Below are positions 1-11,956 of a stretch of 64,000 nucleotides of DNA, in pieces. This DNA comes from Hortaea werneckii (lineage: Eukaryota > Ascomycota > Dothideomycetes > Mycosphaerellales > Teratosphaeriaceae). The notes below the pieces were generated by a model that ran no database searches, had not been told where the DNA came from, and saw only the letters and a program-made list of their open reading frames with translations. A program made the position numbers and the translations under genes. The stretch's first letter is position 1, and each line of letters begins with the position of its first letter. The DNA lies in the NCBI GenBank assembly GCA_037044905.1, contig JBAOKB010000162.1, positions 62,001 to 126,000 of the forward strand, given 5' to 3'.

Positions 1-294
1 GTTACAGTGCTGGCTGTCGTCACGTCTGAGCTGCCTGAGCTGCTTGCGATCAGCTACACCTGGACAGCATTCGGGTCGTTGTCGTCGGCATTCCCAGGAC
101 TTCTTTGGCCGACCGGTGCTTTGACGTTGACCGAGACGCGGTTTCCAGGCGCGTCAACCCCGCGATGGTCAGACGCCCACATACTTACAGAGTAATGCTG
201 GCTGCATTCGAGCAATCCAACCCATGGGAAGAGCGCTGCATTGTTCGTTGACGCCGCCAGCTTCTCCGCCCGGTGCTCACGCGTCGCCACCACA

Positions 295-3280
295 ATGTCT
301 TCCGCTCCACCTTCCCGCCCCAGCAGCCTCGCCGAACCTCGTCGTACCTCGGCTGCTTCCGCACGAATGAAGAGCCGACCGACCTCTACAAACATGGATC
401 AGGAAAGGGCAGACTCACGAACAGGCCCGGTGCGGAAGACTTCGACAACGACGACCACAGAGACGCGAACGGAGCGGAAAAGTCTCGAGGAGCGGCTTAT
501 AAGGCGGACCAGGAGTCCGCTGAAACCCACCGAGCCGTCCGGCGCAAATGCGAGGAAGAGTAAAGAGGCTGCTGAAAGGCCGTCGCAACGAGTGGAAAAG
601 ACCAAGCGGGAGGGGAGCAGCGGACGGAATGAGGGTGAGTAGAGACGAACTTGTGTATGCGTCGTGGTGGCGTGCGGGAAGAAGGCAACATGGCTAATAT
701 TGCGGCAGGAGCAGCCACCTGGAGTCCTCAGGCTTCTCTTCTTGCGCCGACGACAAGTGCACCGCTGGCCGGAAGATGTCAGTCCCTCCGCAGGGACAAC
801 ATGCGCCAATGACATTATCTCCACCAGCCCTCGGGGGTCTTAATCTCGAGGAGCAGGAGCGGGCGGTCATCGAAGACCTTCTGTTTGTCCTCATGGGGTT
901 CGAAGGCCAGTATATTACTTATGCCAGCACTTACAATCCCCTGGACGAGAAATCACGGCTCACCGGCCCCGCCTTCAAAGTGGCGTCTGGATTAGACCCC
1001 AGTTTGCGCGATCTAGCAAGTGGTATGCTCAGGACGGCCACTCAATATTCAGCTTTAGAGGCGTTCGTGGATGCAATGGGGAAGGAGGAGAGCGGCACAG
1101 TCAACCATGCTTTGTGCGCAGCAATACGAAAGCTGTTGAAAGATTACCTCATCTTGATCGCCCAGCTCGAGCATCAACTCCTGACAAACGCTGGATTTAC
1201 GCTCCACCAACTGAACCTGCACCTCAAGCCGACCGGTCACATGATGCAACAATTGTACGCCCTAGCGCAGGAGATTTTGAAAGAAAACGGCATGTTAGGT
1301 GACACGGACGAAGACGACGTGGATGCCAGTGACGACTTCGAGAACATTTTAGAATCCCTTCGCGAAGGCCGTGATGCGGGCATGCCTGGGAAGAAATCAT
1401 GTAAAGGCGGATCGACCCTCCGCCTTCTCACGCGACGGCTTCAATCTTCAGCAGGCGACCCGGCTGCGACACAGCTGCTCACCACGCTACTGCGAGAAAG
1501 CAGCAGGCCATACATGCGCATGTTGAACGAATGGCTCCATCATGGAAATGTGCGCGATCCTCATTCCGAATTCTTGATTCGCGAAGCGAAGTCTATCAAA
1601 CGGGAGGGCTTGCAGCAGGATTATACTGATGAGTACTGGGAGAAACGATACACGCTCCGTCCTGAGCTTGTGCCACCGCAGTTGGAGGGAGTGAAAGAGC
1701 GCGTGCTGCTAGCTGGAAAGTATCTGAATGTCGTGCGCGAATGCGGTGGCCTCTCTCCTTCAGACACGAACAGTACCTCGGAGAAGCGCGAAGCGATACC
1801 ACAGACATTCGACGACGCCGACTTTCTGGAAAACGTCAGCTCCGCATATGCTTTTGCAAATATGTCTCTTCTCCATCTGCTCCTCACCACGCACGCCTTG
1901 CCTTCGCGGCTACGCAGTCTAAAACACTACTTCTTCCTTGACCGGTCCGACTTCTTCTCTTATTTCCTGGAACTCTCGTCCTCGGAGCTGCGCAAGCCGT
2001 CCAGAAATGTCAATGCTGGAAAGCTACAATCGCTGCTGGATATCGTACTTCGGCAGCCAGGCAGTGTCGCTGCCGAAGATCCTTTCAAGGAGGACGTGCG
2101 AGTCGAGCTTAGTGATACGGGACTCACGGGCTGGCTGATGCGCGTCGTCAACGTCCAGGGCATGGACGCGGACGCTTCTTCTCTCTCGCTGAACTATGGT
2201 GCAGGCGGAAGTACGGGTGGCGGAAAAGACGGTGAGAAGGACATCTCGGGCTATGAAGCCCTTACACTAGATTACTCGGTCCCCTTCCCGCTTTCTCTGA
2301 TCATCTCTCGGAACACTTTAACGCGGTACCAGCTACTGTTCCGGTATCTGCTCTCCCTTCGACATCTGGAAGTCCTGCTTACACAGAGCTGGATGGAGCA
2401 TACTAAAGGTCCAGCGTGGATCCACCGCGCCCGACGAGGCAAAGCAGGGACAGTCAGTGCCGAAGTCCGAGAGCGACAGCGCAAGATTGAGAACTGGAAG
2501 CGACGGGCATGGTGTTTACGCGCCCGCATGCTGTGTTTTGTGCAGCAACTCCTATACTTCTGCACATCCGAAGTCATTGAACCGAACTGGGCGAGTTTCA
2601 TGTCGAGACTTTCATCTTCGGCGGGTAGTGATGAAACAAGCGGGAAAGAGAAGTCCTTCTTCCTCACGACCACAGAGCCAACGCCAAGCGACAGTGGAGC
2701 CGGGCTTGGTGCAGAAACCCATCGGTGGCGACGGAGACGAAGCGGAAAATGAAGGGCAGGAGAAGGTGAAGCGGACGGTGGATGAGTTGATGCAGGACCA
2801 TGTCGATTTCCTCGCCACGTGTCTGAAGGAGTGTATGCTCACCAACAGCAAACTCTTACGGGTAAGTTCCCTCGCCTTCCCTTACCTTGCCAAAAGAACG
2901 CACAGAATACTAACAAGAAACCTAAACAGATCAACTCCAAAGTCATGTCCACCTGCTCCATGTTCGCCAACTACACCGCCTCACTGTCCCGGTACCTCGC
3001 CTCCGCCGACCCGGACCTCTCCACTTCTCCCTCCTCTTCCTCCTCATCCTCATACGACCCCGCCAAACTCGACAAACTCTTCTCCATCCTGCAGCAGTAC
3101 GAGGACCATTTCACCCGACACCTGAAGATCTTACTCGACGCGCTGAATTATCTCGCTGCGACGGAGACGGTGGTTTTCCTTGGTTTGTGTGCACGGTTGT
3201 CTATGGCTAATGAGGGGGGTGGTGCGGCGGCGGGGGCGGGGATGCCGGGGACGGGTGGTGGAGGGGTGGGGTTTGGGTGA
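295..3280 (+). CDS. GCP2: Gamma-tubulin complex component 2 (GCP2/Spc97 family)
   Basis: Subunit of the gamma-tubulin complex that nucleates microtubules at the spindle pole body. I model four exons: 295-634, 732-2624, 2695-2861 and 2930-3280, giving 916 aa, a normal length for fungal GCP2. Seen: a basic Ser/Thr-rich N terminus ending in RRTRSP; the Spc97 N-terminal motif EDLLFVLMGFEGQYI; the C-terminal core QDHVDFLATCLKECMLTNSK. The last intron has a GTAAGT donor, a TACTAAC branch site and a CAG acceptor. The intron at 2625-2694 is inferred only because the frame changes there; a 1-nt indel is the alternative. The 635-731 intron has a GTGAGT donor, but its acceptor was chosen to keep frame. 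The Gly-rich tail (GGGAAAGAGMPGTGGGG) is probably disordered. Confidence 0.92.
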
Positions 3281-3897
3281 TGGGAGGGTTTATCGGATGT
3301 GGGTTTTGAGGTTATGGGGACAGGCGGGAGATAGAAGGGGAAGGATGGGGATGTGGGGGGTTTTGGACTTTTGAAAGCGTGGTGTTTCTGGCGCCTTTGA
3401 TTTCTTAGGGAAGAGGGGAGGGGGAAAGGGAAAGTGGTGTGTGTAGATGGGCTTTGTTTGGGATGGATCCCATCGGATACGTAGAAAGAGTTGAATTGAG
3501 GGCCTGTGAAGCTCGCATTTTCTACAATGCGCTTTCCTTTTCCTTTTCCTATTTCTCGTCGCCCCTGTCTATCAAACTGCTTGGTCGACGTGTCCTCTCT
3601 GATGGGTTCGATCACATGCAGTTCTGAAAGGCAAAGATCCAATTTTGATTGTCCGAGATTTTTATTTTAGTCTTTTTGCTGTGTTCGACTGCTTATCGTG
3701 TTTGGGTGGAAGGGCTTCTACATCGCGAAGGATACGGCACGTCTGGGCTTACATAAGACAGATGCAAAGGTAATGGTACACATTTCGGCGCAGCACAATC
3801 GACCCCATTGAAGAACTGCCCACTTCCTCCAAGATCTCCGCCTGTCAAGCATCTTCAATCCAACATCCCCATCCCCATCATCTCCAGTCCCAGCATT
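3281..3897. other. Intergenic, convergent 3' ends
   Basis: G-rich then T-rich sequence downstream of GCP2, facing the 3' end of the minus-strand gene that ends at 3898. I see no gene, tRNA or repeat here; it presumably holds the two 3' UTRs. Confidence 0.5.
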
Positions 3898-4591
3898 TCA
3901 CCTCCCACCCCCCGAAACCCGCTGCGCACCGGGATCCCTATTCGCTCTCTGCGCCCCACCCCCAACCCTTCTCGCACCCATGACCGCCGTCCTGACCGGC
4001 CTCTTCCTGCCCCCACCAGCCCGCTCCGCTCCCGCCTTCTCCCGCGCCTGCATACGCTTCGCCTTCTCCCCCGCAACCGCCTCCGCCTCATCAAACATAA
4101 ACGCATTCACCACAACCCTATCACCAAAATCCCGTGCCGTCGAGCCCGACACGTACATTTTCTCGCTCGACTTCCTGCGCGCCGCGATGGCGTTGCGGGC
4201 GGAGCTGCTCGCGGCGCTGGAGAGGCCCGGGTTGAGGATTTCACCATCGTGGCGTAGTCGCGCAGCAGCTTGTCGGTGGTGCGGGAGGCGGCGGGGAGGG
4301 TCTTCAGGGTTTGGGGGTTGTAGTGATGTGCGGAGGTTTGCCATTCTTGGGCGCCGGTTATGGATTTCCAGGGTTTGATGATGGAGGCCTGTGAGGTTGG
4401 AGATGGGTTAGTTTGGATGTTGGTGCTGGAGGGGGTCGAGGTGGTGAGCGGGTGGGTGGGGGCTGTACTGGTGCTTTGAAGAGGCCGGGTGGGAAGGGGG
4501 TGCTGCTTGATGCGTGCCGGCGGAGGTGTTGGAGTTGTTTGGAGTGGTGGGTGAATGTGCTGCGGGGCACTGCTGAGAGCGGAGATGCCAT
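3898..4591 (-). CDS. Unrecognised protein with a mitochondrial-type presequence
   Basis: I do not recognise the family. Exon 1 (4591-4469) encodes 41 aa starting MASPLSAVPRSTF and containing LRRHASSSTPF, a basic, Ser/Ala-rich stretch without acidic residues that is typical of a mitochondrial presequence. An 80-nt intron (donor GTACAG, acceptor CACAG) joins it to exon 2 at 4388. Exon 2 starts ASIIKPWKSITGAQEWQ and needs a 1-nt frame change near 4250. It then continues with KMYVSGSTARDFGDRV and a long Ala/Lys/Arg helix (KAKRMQAREKAGAERAG), for about 204 aa in all. The start lies 209 nt from the divergent uS3m gene, so both may share a promoter and both look mitochondrial. A mitoribosomal or assembly role is only a guess from that neighbourhood. 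Confidence 0.55.
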
Positions 4592-4800
4592 TGTTGTATG
4601 TGATGCCCGTATGGCGGCGTGTAGGTAGGTCGTATTGGGGTGTGTATTGGGTCTGCTTCGGAGGTGAAGTGCGGAGATGGGTTCGGCAGTGTTCGCAACC
4701 CTAAGCTCTCCTTCGGATTGAGCACCTCCAGCATCTGTCCGCCTACCCAGTCCTCGTGAAGGAAGTAGTACATCTACAACTACTATAACGGGCCTTCATC
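4592..4800. promoter_or_regulatory. Short divergent promoter between two mitochondrial-type genes
   Basis: Only 209 nt separate the ATG of the minus-strand gene (4591) from the ATG of uS3m (4801), so the two probably share regulation. No clear TATA box is seen. Confidence 0.4.
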
Positions 4801-5397
4801 ATGGCTACAGGAATCAGCAAGCGCAATGCAGTCAACCTCCTCGACCCCTCCCACCAGGCTGGCCTCCGCTCCCTACTATCCAAACTCTACTCCAAACCGG
4901 TAGAACTCAACATCATCAAACTGCGGCGACCGCACCTGGACTCCGACATCCTCTCCTCAGTCGTGACGCAGAAGCTCCGCGACCGCAAAACGACCCCACG
5001 CCGCGTGATCCGCGATGCGACGTGGAAAGCCCAGCTCCCGACCGACCGGAGCGTAGTCGAACTCCAGCAAGCCAAGAAGCAACCCGGGAGCATGATCTCG
5101 AGCCGGGCGCTGGAGAAGAGCTCAGCCTTCGGGCCCCTTAGGACGCAAACGGCCCAGATCCTGCGCCAGCTGAAGCTGAGCCAGGTCTCGTCTGTGCAGG
5201 TCGCAGCTGCCGGGCGTCTAACCAAGCGTATCACTGCCGATCGGAGCCAACGCAAAGTGGCGAGGCGCGGTGCGAATGCGAAGAGCGCGGGTTATATGGT
5301 TCGAGGGTTTAAGAAGGGGCATGTCATGGTTAGCCAGAAGGCGGGGAAGAGGAGGATTGGTTCGTATGGTATTCGGGTGGACATTGGGCATTCTTAG
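4801..5397 (+). CDS. Mitochondrial small-subunit ribosomal protein uS3m (Rps3/VAR1-type), nuclear-encoded
   Basis: A 198-aa basic protein. Residues about 22-90 (LLSKLYSKPVELNIIKLRRP, then HLDSDIL and a Lys/Arg-rich stretch) match the conserved N-terminal block of fungal mitochondrial Rps3/VAR1, whose pattern is LxKLYxKxVEFNIVxLKxxxLNSDI. The C terminus (AGRLTKRITADRS, then GYMVRGFKKGH and RIGSYGIRVDIGHS) matches the family's second block. The gene has cytoplasmic codon use, GC-rich sequence and nuclear neighbours. In most Pezizomycotina this protein is encoded in the mitochondrial genome, often inside the rnl intron, so this looks like a transfer to the nucleus. It is shorter than mitochondrial versions (about 400 aa or more) because the variable middle is missing. 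An in-frame TAA at 4786 fixes the ATG at 4801 unless an upstream exon splices in; a CTATAAC branch-like site and ACAG at 4808-4811 leave that open. Confidence 0.75.
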   Translation: MATGISKRNAVNLLDPSHQAGLRSLLSKLYSKPVELNIIKLRRPHLDSDILSSVVTQKLRDRKTTPRRVIRDATWKAQLPTDRSVVELQQAKKQPGSMISSRALEKSSAFGPLRTQTAQILRQLKLSQVSSVQVAAAGRLTKRITADRSQRKVARRGANAKSAGYMVRGFKKGHVMVSQKAGKRRIGSYGIRVDIGHS

Positions 5398-6528
5398 TCC
5401 GATGGGAGGGGCAGGATGTGTTTGTGGGTTTTGCTTTGGCACAGCGTGGCGTTCTAATGGGAAAAATGGTTTTGAGAGGAATGATCGGGCTTCGCTGATG
5501 AGTCTGGCTTGTACAGTATAGGGATTGTACGAAAAAGGAAGACATGTTGGATTGAGGATGCATACTGAAGATCATCAAAGCGTTTCCGCATGCATGCATA
5601 GTCTCTACACGGTACCCGCCCCTTGTAAGCTGCGTGTTTGTCGCCGATAGGCAATCACAGGCAGGATCCATCAAATTGTACAGCTTCCAGATGGTCTTAG
5701 AACAGTGAGTTGAGAGATGCGTCTCTTTGATACGCCCTTCCATAAGTTGATCTGTCTAATGAATTGCTTGCAATATGTTGGCTGGCCTAGGTCGTCGTGA
5801 GCACGCTTAATGACATGAGAAACAAAACGTCACTGGGGCCAAGGAGTATTAAAGCCAAGGAATGTGCAAGAAGGCGTTCGCTTGAATTTTTAAGGTTATC
5901 CTTGCAATGGTTTGGAGAGCTGGATACAACGCCGGAACAGAGCTTTGCGTGGCTCATTTCTACCTGTCATTCCTTAGTCATTCGATCTCTCTACGTCGAG
6001 TTTAAGAGGTTATCCTGAGACAGTGTGAAAATATATCTGGTCAATGTTTCGACCGATACATTATCGACGACGGTTGGGAAGACTCGAGCATTTGGACGTG
6101 TAGCTTTTCAATTGAAGCTGTTCAATCGCCGTATCTCAAACAAGTGTAAGTAATAATATACGCCTACATACGGTAATAGTTTGTTCTTGCTGTACTGCCC
6201 CAAGAGGCAAATGCATATCTCGATCAAATATTCCGCCGGGCGGTCGGCATTCAGCGCCGATGACCTCACAGCCGCGCATGGGCCACACGATCTGAGTGCT
6301 GAAACGTCGAAGCTCTCCAAAGCTCCGAGATCTTGATTGTCCCTTCACTTGCAACCCGACAACCACCACCACCATCTCTACTCTGACCCCCCTCCATCAT
6401 CATCCCCTTTGCCCCCTATCTGTCGCTCCTTTATTTCACCCGCGTGTGTGTAATTTACGCATCGATTGTCTTATTGCGACGTGACCACTCCGCCTTCTCG
6501 CGCTGCGGCGCCGCCCATCTTCGCCACT
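5398..6528. other. Intergenic region, no gene seen
   Basis: About 1.1 kb between uS3m and the EDC4-like gene. Short ORFs exist but none resembles a protein I know. The last 150 nt before 6529 are C/T-rich (Ala/Pro-type pyrimidine stretches), as is common in fungal promoters. Confidence 0.4.
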
Positions 6529-9500
6529 ATGAGTGACCTTCAAGAGCTTTTCGCCCGCCTCAAAGCCCAGGCTCACCAGCCCCCGGCGAGCGACTCGCAC
6601 CAGGGGACGACGCAGCAAGGCTCCATCTGGGCTAACCCCCAGCAGCCCTCAGTCTCGTCCCCGATCTTCTCGCCCCCCACGCAAACGCCGAATCCCATTC
6701 ACTCGGCCGACATCATCAGTCCTGCCAACCCTTCCTCCAACATGGCCACTCCGGCCCCTGATCAGCAAAGAACGAACAACCTTCTGAACTTGCTCAAGTT
6801 CAACAACCAGCAAGCCGCTCAAGGCAATGCGCAGGTGAGTCCGATGGCGAACTTGCAGAACGTGAGCAGCGAGCGGGGCACTTCCTATCCTGGCCTCTCC
6901 GGCGGTCAAGGCCACAACCCGACTACGCGGACAGCTTCCGGTAACGACTTCCTCGCTTCGCTCCAGCGCAACCCATCTGCGTCAAGTGGATTGGCTGCGC
7001 CGCTTGCTGGACCCGGCGCGGAGCGCGGTCAAACCCCGCAGGCTTCCACTGGTAATCAGCAGGACTTCCTGCTGAACCTCTTGAGGAAGCCGAACGCGCC
7101 ACGGGCAGTAGAGAGCATCGAGTCCGAGATGGCGCCGGTGCAAGAGGCTGCTAAGAACGAAGCGAGTGTGGACAGACTGGCGCAGACCTTCGCGGGGACT
7201 AACCTTCAGCGCGAATCGACGCCAGCGCGCCAGTTTGGCAGCCGTGCTTCCCGAGAGGGAACACCCTTCGAGGCGCCGCAACCGACCAAGGCGGCAATGT
7301 TCAGCTACGTCAACCCATTTGACGAGCTTTCCGCTTCATCACCTCTGAAGACCACCCCTAAGCCAGAAGCGCAGGGTGAGCCAAAGAAGATCGAGATCCT
7401 CAAGCACAATCGTGACACATCCGGTACTAATGGCGAAAGCTCTGGTCCGGCTGCAAAAACGAGGAAGCTTGAGGTACCGTCGCCGGGACCCCAGCCGGAG
7501 AGTAAGAGTCAGAGCGTATCTGAGGCGCTAGAGGGCGTGGGTGAAAAGGTCGACAGGGAAGCTGAGCGGGCTCTATCGCAGGCTGAGGCGCGTGAAGCGC
7601 CTGCAACCAGCGGAGACAACGCTGCAGACATTCAGAAGACTGCCAAGAAAAAATCGACCGACAACGACGACGTTGAGTCGAGCTGGGAGAGTGCGGAGGA
7701 CTCTGCGAACGAGAAGGCGTTGGCACACGGAGTCAAGGTGTACAACTTCCCGATGAAACCATTCGTAACCATCCACATCAAGAGCTCTGATGCCGCAATG
7801 CCTGTGCGTCAGGACAACTTTATGGTGGTCGCCCAACTGAAGAAAGAGTTCGATCAGATGGATCGCTGTCTGGTTACGGCTAGTCAGGCGCACATCGTGT
7901 ACGCTCAGACGGCCACCAAGAAGGACAACAGCGGATTTCGTATCATCCGTCAGGACACCGGCGATCACAAGCAGGTCTTCCGTTCCAGTGGCGAGCGTAT
8001 CTTCAGTGTCCAGATGTGTAGTAGCCCTGCACAAGGAAATGACGTTGAAACTGTCCTCGGCACAGGCGTCAACGGTTCAATCTTTTGGACCAACCTCGCC
8101 AAGTCTAGGCCTGAGATGTTCATCGACGACGATGTTGAGGCTCAAGGCTTCATGATGCCAGCAGTTCCGATCCCTGAAGAGAACACGTCCAACTCGCCGG
8201 TTAAGACCCGCGCGAAATGTAGCACGCGCCATCCGGATTTCTTCGCCTTGAGCAGGAGCAAGATGATTCACATCATCAACCCTGATGCAGTCAAAGAGAA
8301 GGCATACTGCGACCCAAAGACCAGGAAGGTCGATAGTGCAAAATTCCTGGCCGAGCATGGCTTGCGCATCAACACCGGCAAGGCCGGCAAAGACTTTGCG
8401 TTCTCTGAGGATGACTCGGTCATTGTTAGCCTGGACAAGAGCGGAGTCGTGAAGTTCTGGGACATCCGCGACATTACGCAGCAGGTGACCAGCGGTTCGG
8501 ATGGCCCACACGCTCCTGTCGAGGTGAAGGATTCGATGTGGCAGCTGAGCGCAGCGACTTCGGGCAGCAAGCCGGAAGAGAAGCCTTCTGTGTCTTCAGT
8601 CATGCTTCTCGACAAGGAGCGCCCTCACGTCAAGGGTGTCGCCCTGAGATATATGCTTGTCGGATTCAAGCAGAATCACATCTTGCAGCTCTGGGACCTC
8701 GGCCTGGGGAAACCGGTGCAGGAGCTCCGCCTGCCGCACGAGAAGGACAGCGATGGTATCTGCTCGATCACTTACCACCCTAAGACTGGTATCATCACAC
8801 TCGGCCACCCGACTCGTAACAGTATCTACTTCGTCCATCTGAGCGCACCGAAGTACAATATTCCATTTATGGATCAGGCCCGCTACGTCAGCCTTCTCGC
8901 CCGTCACGATCCATCTTTGCCCAGACCGGAGAGCACTGCCATCATGAGCGGACTTAGGGAGTTCTCGCTCAACAAGGTTGGTCAGCTCCGCAGCCTGGAC
9001 ATGCTGAAGACGCCAGTGGAGAATGCGTCTGAAAAAGGCTCTGCGGACGAGACACTGTTCGAGCTGTACGTCATGCACTCGAAGGGCGTCTTCGGCATGC
9101 CTGTCAAGCGCGCGGATCTGGGCTGGGACGAGAACAGCAAGATGGTTGCGCCTGTTGATGCTGTCAGCGCCCGCGTCATCGACGTCGTCGACCTCAAGGT
9201 TCCGCCAGCCAAGGATGTGCAGAACTCTTCCGCTGCCTCGAACAACGACGTGAATAAGAAGAACGATAAGGTGCAAATCAAGAAGGCTGAGCAGCCGAAG
9301 CCGGCGGCCGCGCCTAACAAGTCGACCGAAGGTGCTAAGCAGCCAAATGCCGGCCCTGCAAAGCCAGCGACGAATGGAATGCAAAAGGATGCTAAGGCAG
9401 ACAAGCCTTCAAAGCAGGTCCCGGAGGCACCTACAGCTTCCCAGACTTCTGCTGTCAACCCGCCGCTTGTCACACCTGACTCGTACTCGATGGCAGCGCA

Positions 9501-10820
9501 GCGTACGAAGTCTCCCGCGCGTGACACCGCTATTGAGAACGCGACAGCCGCCGTTAAGGATGCTGTCGAGACGCAGAAGGGCGCTAACGCTACTCCAGCT
9601 GCTGTCTCTCTCGATGGCGACGTCCAAGCTGCACTTTCGAAGCAGTTCGACTCGCTTTACCAGCGCCTCGAATCCGACAAGCGTGTTTCTGAGGCTTCCG
9701 GTGCAGCGAAGCAGGACGCCATGTTGCGTCTGATATCAAGCACACTCACCGAAAATGTTGAGCAGAGTCTGTCACGCATCATCACCTCAAGCATCGAGAA
9801 GGCTGTCATCCCTGCCCTGACGAGCATGACGGGCAGTATCACCGAGAAGAAGCTCGCCGAGCTGGTGCCGCAGCAGCTTGGGCCGACCGTTCAACGGGAA
9901 ATCAAGGCTGCACTGCCCAACGCCTTGCAGCAGAGTCTGCGGGACCAGCAGGTCCACCGTACGATTTCGGAGCAGATCGCTCAGAAGGTCCAGCAGCAGG
10001 TTTCCAACATGCTGCAAACTTCTCTGCCTAATATGGCCACGCAAGCGACCCAGAAGATGGTCGCTGACCTCGATGCCCGTACAACCCAGCGTCTTCGGGA
10101 GGCGGATGTGCAGCGTCAGCAGGACAACGCGAAGATTGAGCAGCTGTCTGGCATGGTTCGCAGTCTGACGCAGACTGTTCAAGGCATGGCAGATAGCCAG
10201 AAGTCCTTCCAGGAGGAGATGAAGAAGATGCAGCAAGGTCGTGCTCAAGAGGGTCCCGCTCCTGCCGCTGCTGGTGGACGAGCTCCGGCGCCAGCTATCG
10301 ACGAGATGGACCCGCAGAAGGTTGCCGAGGAGCAGGAGGTCAGCCGGATCACGCAGATGCTCATGGATGGGAGCTATGAGGAAGCCACTATCAACGTAAG
10401 TTTCACATCTCCGCCCTCCTCTACCTCGCATTGATTAAACCCGCATACTAACTCCCAATCCACCAGTGGCTCCAATCCGCCAACCAAGCAACCCTCTTCG
10501 ACCGGCTCTTCGTGCGCGTGAACCCCGCCTACCTCCGCCAAGTCTCCCCGCTCGTAGCCCTGTCCGTCTCAGCCGCCATCACAGCCTCGTTCCAAACCAA
10601 CGTGGACGCGCGCCTGGAATGGCTCGCCGAAGTCCTCAGCCAGATGAACATCTCCGACCCGGATATCCGCGACGTGGCGCCTAAGATTATGGACGTGATT
10701 TCCCAGCGTCTGCAGGGGGCGTATATGGAGATGTCGGAGTCAAATCCGAGTGATCCGCGTCTGAGGAGGCTGAGCGCGTTGAATAGGCAGGTCAATGAGG
10801 TGAGGAGGGTGACGGGATGA
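6529..10820 (+). CDS. EDC4/Pdc1-like mRNA-decapping scaffold
   Basis: P-body scaffold that helps assemble the Dcp2 decapping complex. Two exons (6529-10395 and 10467-10820; GTAAGT donor, TACTAAC branch, CCAG acceptor) give 1,406 aa. I use the ATG at 6529 (MSDLQELFARLKAQ). The N-terminal ~300 residues are disordered and carry short leucine helices of the Edc3-binding HLM type: DLQELFARLK at 3-12, NNLLNLLKF near 83, DFLASLQR near 140 and DFLLNLLRK near 179. WD40-type sequence runs from about residue 400 to 790. A Lys/Pro/Ala linker follows, then a long helical region near 1,020-1,230. The spliced C terminus (LFDRLFVRVNPAYL, then VSAAITASFQT) is the EDC4 helical domain. The long frame is unbroken, unlike many neighbours. 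Confidence 0.88.
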
Positions 10821-11130
10821 CTGGCTTCTGCAGGGAGGATTGGGTTGGTGATGATGTGATGATGGATGAGGTTTCTTCTTGGGTGGCGAGGGGGCGGGAA
10901 AGGGATGAAGAGGATAATCGGAGGGTTTGTTCTGTTTCTGATGAAAGGTTGAGATACCTTTGAAAGTTGTTTCCAATAGGAGGTGGGACTTTGTTTGTCC
11001 CCTCCTCCTCCTCCTCCTTCACTGTATGCATAGCGAGACGACGACGGCTTTTTTCATCGGTTGTCTCTGTTTTTGCTCTGCTTTGCTGAATGTTCTACGA
11101 TAGAGATGTGTACTATAACATGTTTGTACC

Positions 11131-11150
11131 AAAAAAAAAAAAAAAAAAAA
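11131..11150. repeat. A20 mononucleotide run
   Basis: Uninterrupted 20-nt adenine run downstream of the EDC4-like gene; a mononucleotide microsatellite. Confidence 0.9.
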
Positions 11151-11373
11151 GAACGAAGGAGCGGGGTGGAAATTATCAGTCATAGATACACAGAGTTGCT
11201 TTTACCGCTGAAGTAGCTAGATCTCAAGTTGTTTTGAGATGGGCAGGGCATATGTAAGATATAGTTAACATTTGAGGTTGAAAAAGGAAATGAGCGCATC
11301 GAGCAATCTAGCCTGTAGGTTTTGCGGGGCCTCGTTACACAGGCACGTTCTTTCTGTCTTTGACACTTTTCCC

Positions 11374-11375
<2 letters not shown>

Positions 11376-11410
<35 letters not shown>
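11376..11410. repeat. A35 mononucleotide run
   Basis: Uninterrupted 35-nt adenine run following CCCCT. It is either a microsatellite or the poly(A) tail of an inserted retrocopy; no target duplication or coding body is evident. Its length is unreliable in most sequencing chemistries. Confidence 0.85.
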
Positions 11411-11413
<3 letters not shown>

Positions 11414-11956
11414 AGACTATCGCGCTGCCTCGATTACGTCTCACAGTATCCTCCTCATGTTTCCTTCCACTCAGACGCGTCACCCCCACCCCCTTCCATC
11501 GAGACATTTCGCCCCCCGTGCAAGACTGCAGACGTAGACTTAAGTCTTGTATTTGTTGAGTCCGCATCTGTCAAGGTGAAGTTCTGATCTGTCTACTTCG
11601 CCCTTCGCCTTGCATTGATCCAACACTTGGGAAACTGTCTCTGAAGAGACCGGCGTGAGCGCTCTTTCGCTACCTCAGCGAAAGGGAAGTGTGGAGCGCA
11701 ACTGGCATACGCGAGGATGGCGACTTCGTCGTGGACTGAATCGCCACAGACGGAATCAGCGTTTCGTGCATATGTAGGGTATCTGAAAACGAGATTGGTA
11801 GACTCCTCCAACCGCCGTGAGGTTTCCCAGCGCAAAGCTAAGCCAGCTCGAACGATTCGAATGGTGGTAAAAAGGAGAACAGGACCATGCCCATAACTCC
11901 CAGCCGCACATATCGCAACTCAAAGGAGATAACACAGCCTTTTCCCCCAATCCTCC

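Larger units (their letters stand above)
10821..11956. other. Intergenic between convergent EDC4 and ORC5, with poly(A) tracts
   Basis: No gene seen. The region holds A runs at 11131-11150 (20) and 11376-11410 (35). ORFs through these runs are low-complexity artefacts. Confidence 0.5.

Noticed and set aside
3590..3640. tRNA B-box-like GGTTCGATC at 3606-3614
   Set aside because: No matching acceptor stem or A box can be folded around it; no tRNA gene was found anywhere in the window.
8596..9384. 262-codon minus-strand ORF inside the EDC4-like gene
   Set aside because: It is the Leu/Arg/His-rich antisense shadow of a clearly conserved sense frame; no ATG context or homology supports it.
11265..11567. 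Short ORFs through the A35 tract on both strands
   Set aside because: They depend on a mononucleotide run coding poly-Lys or poly-Phe; not credible genes.
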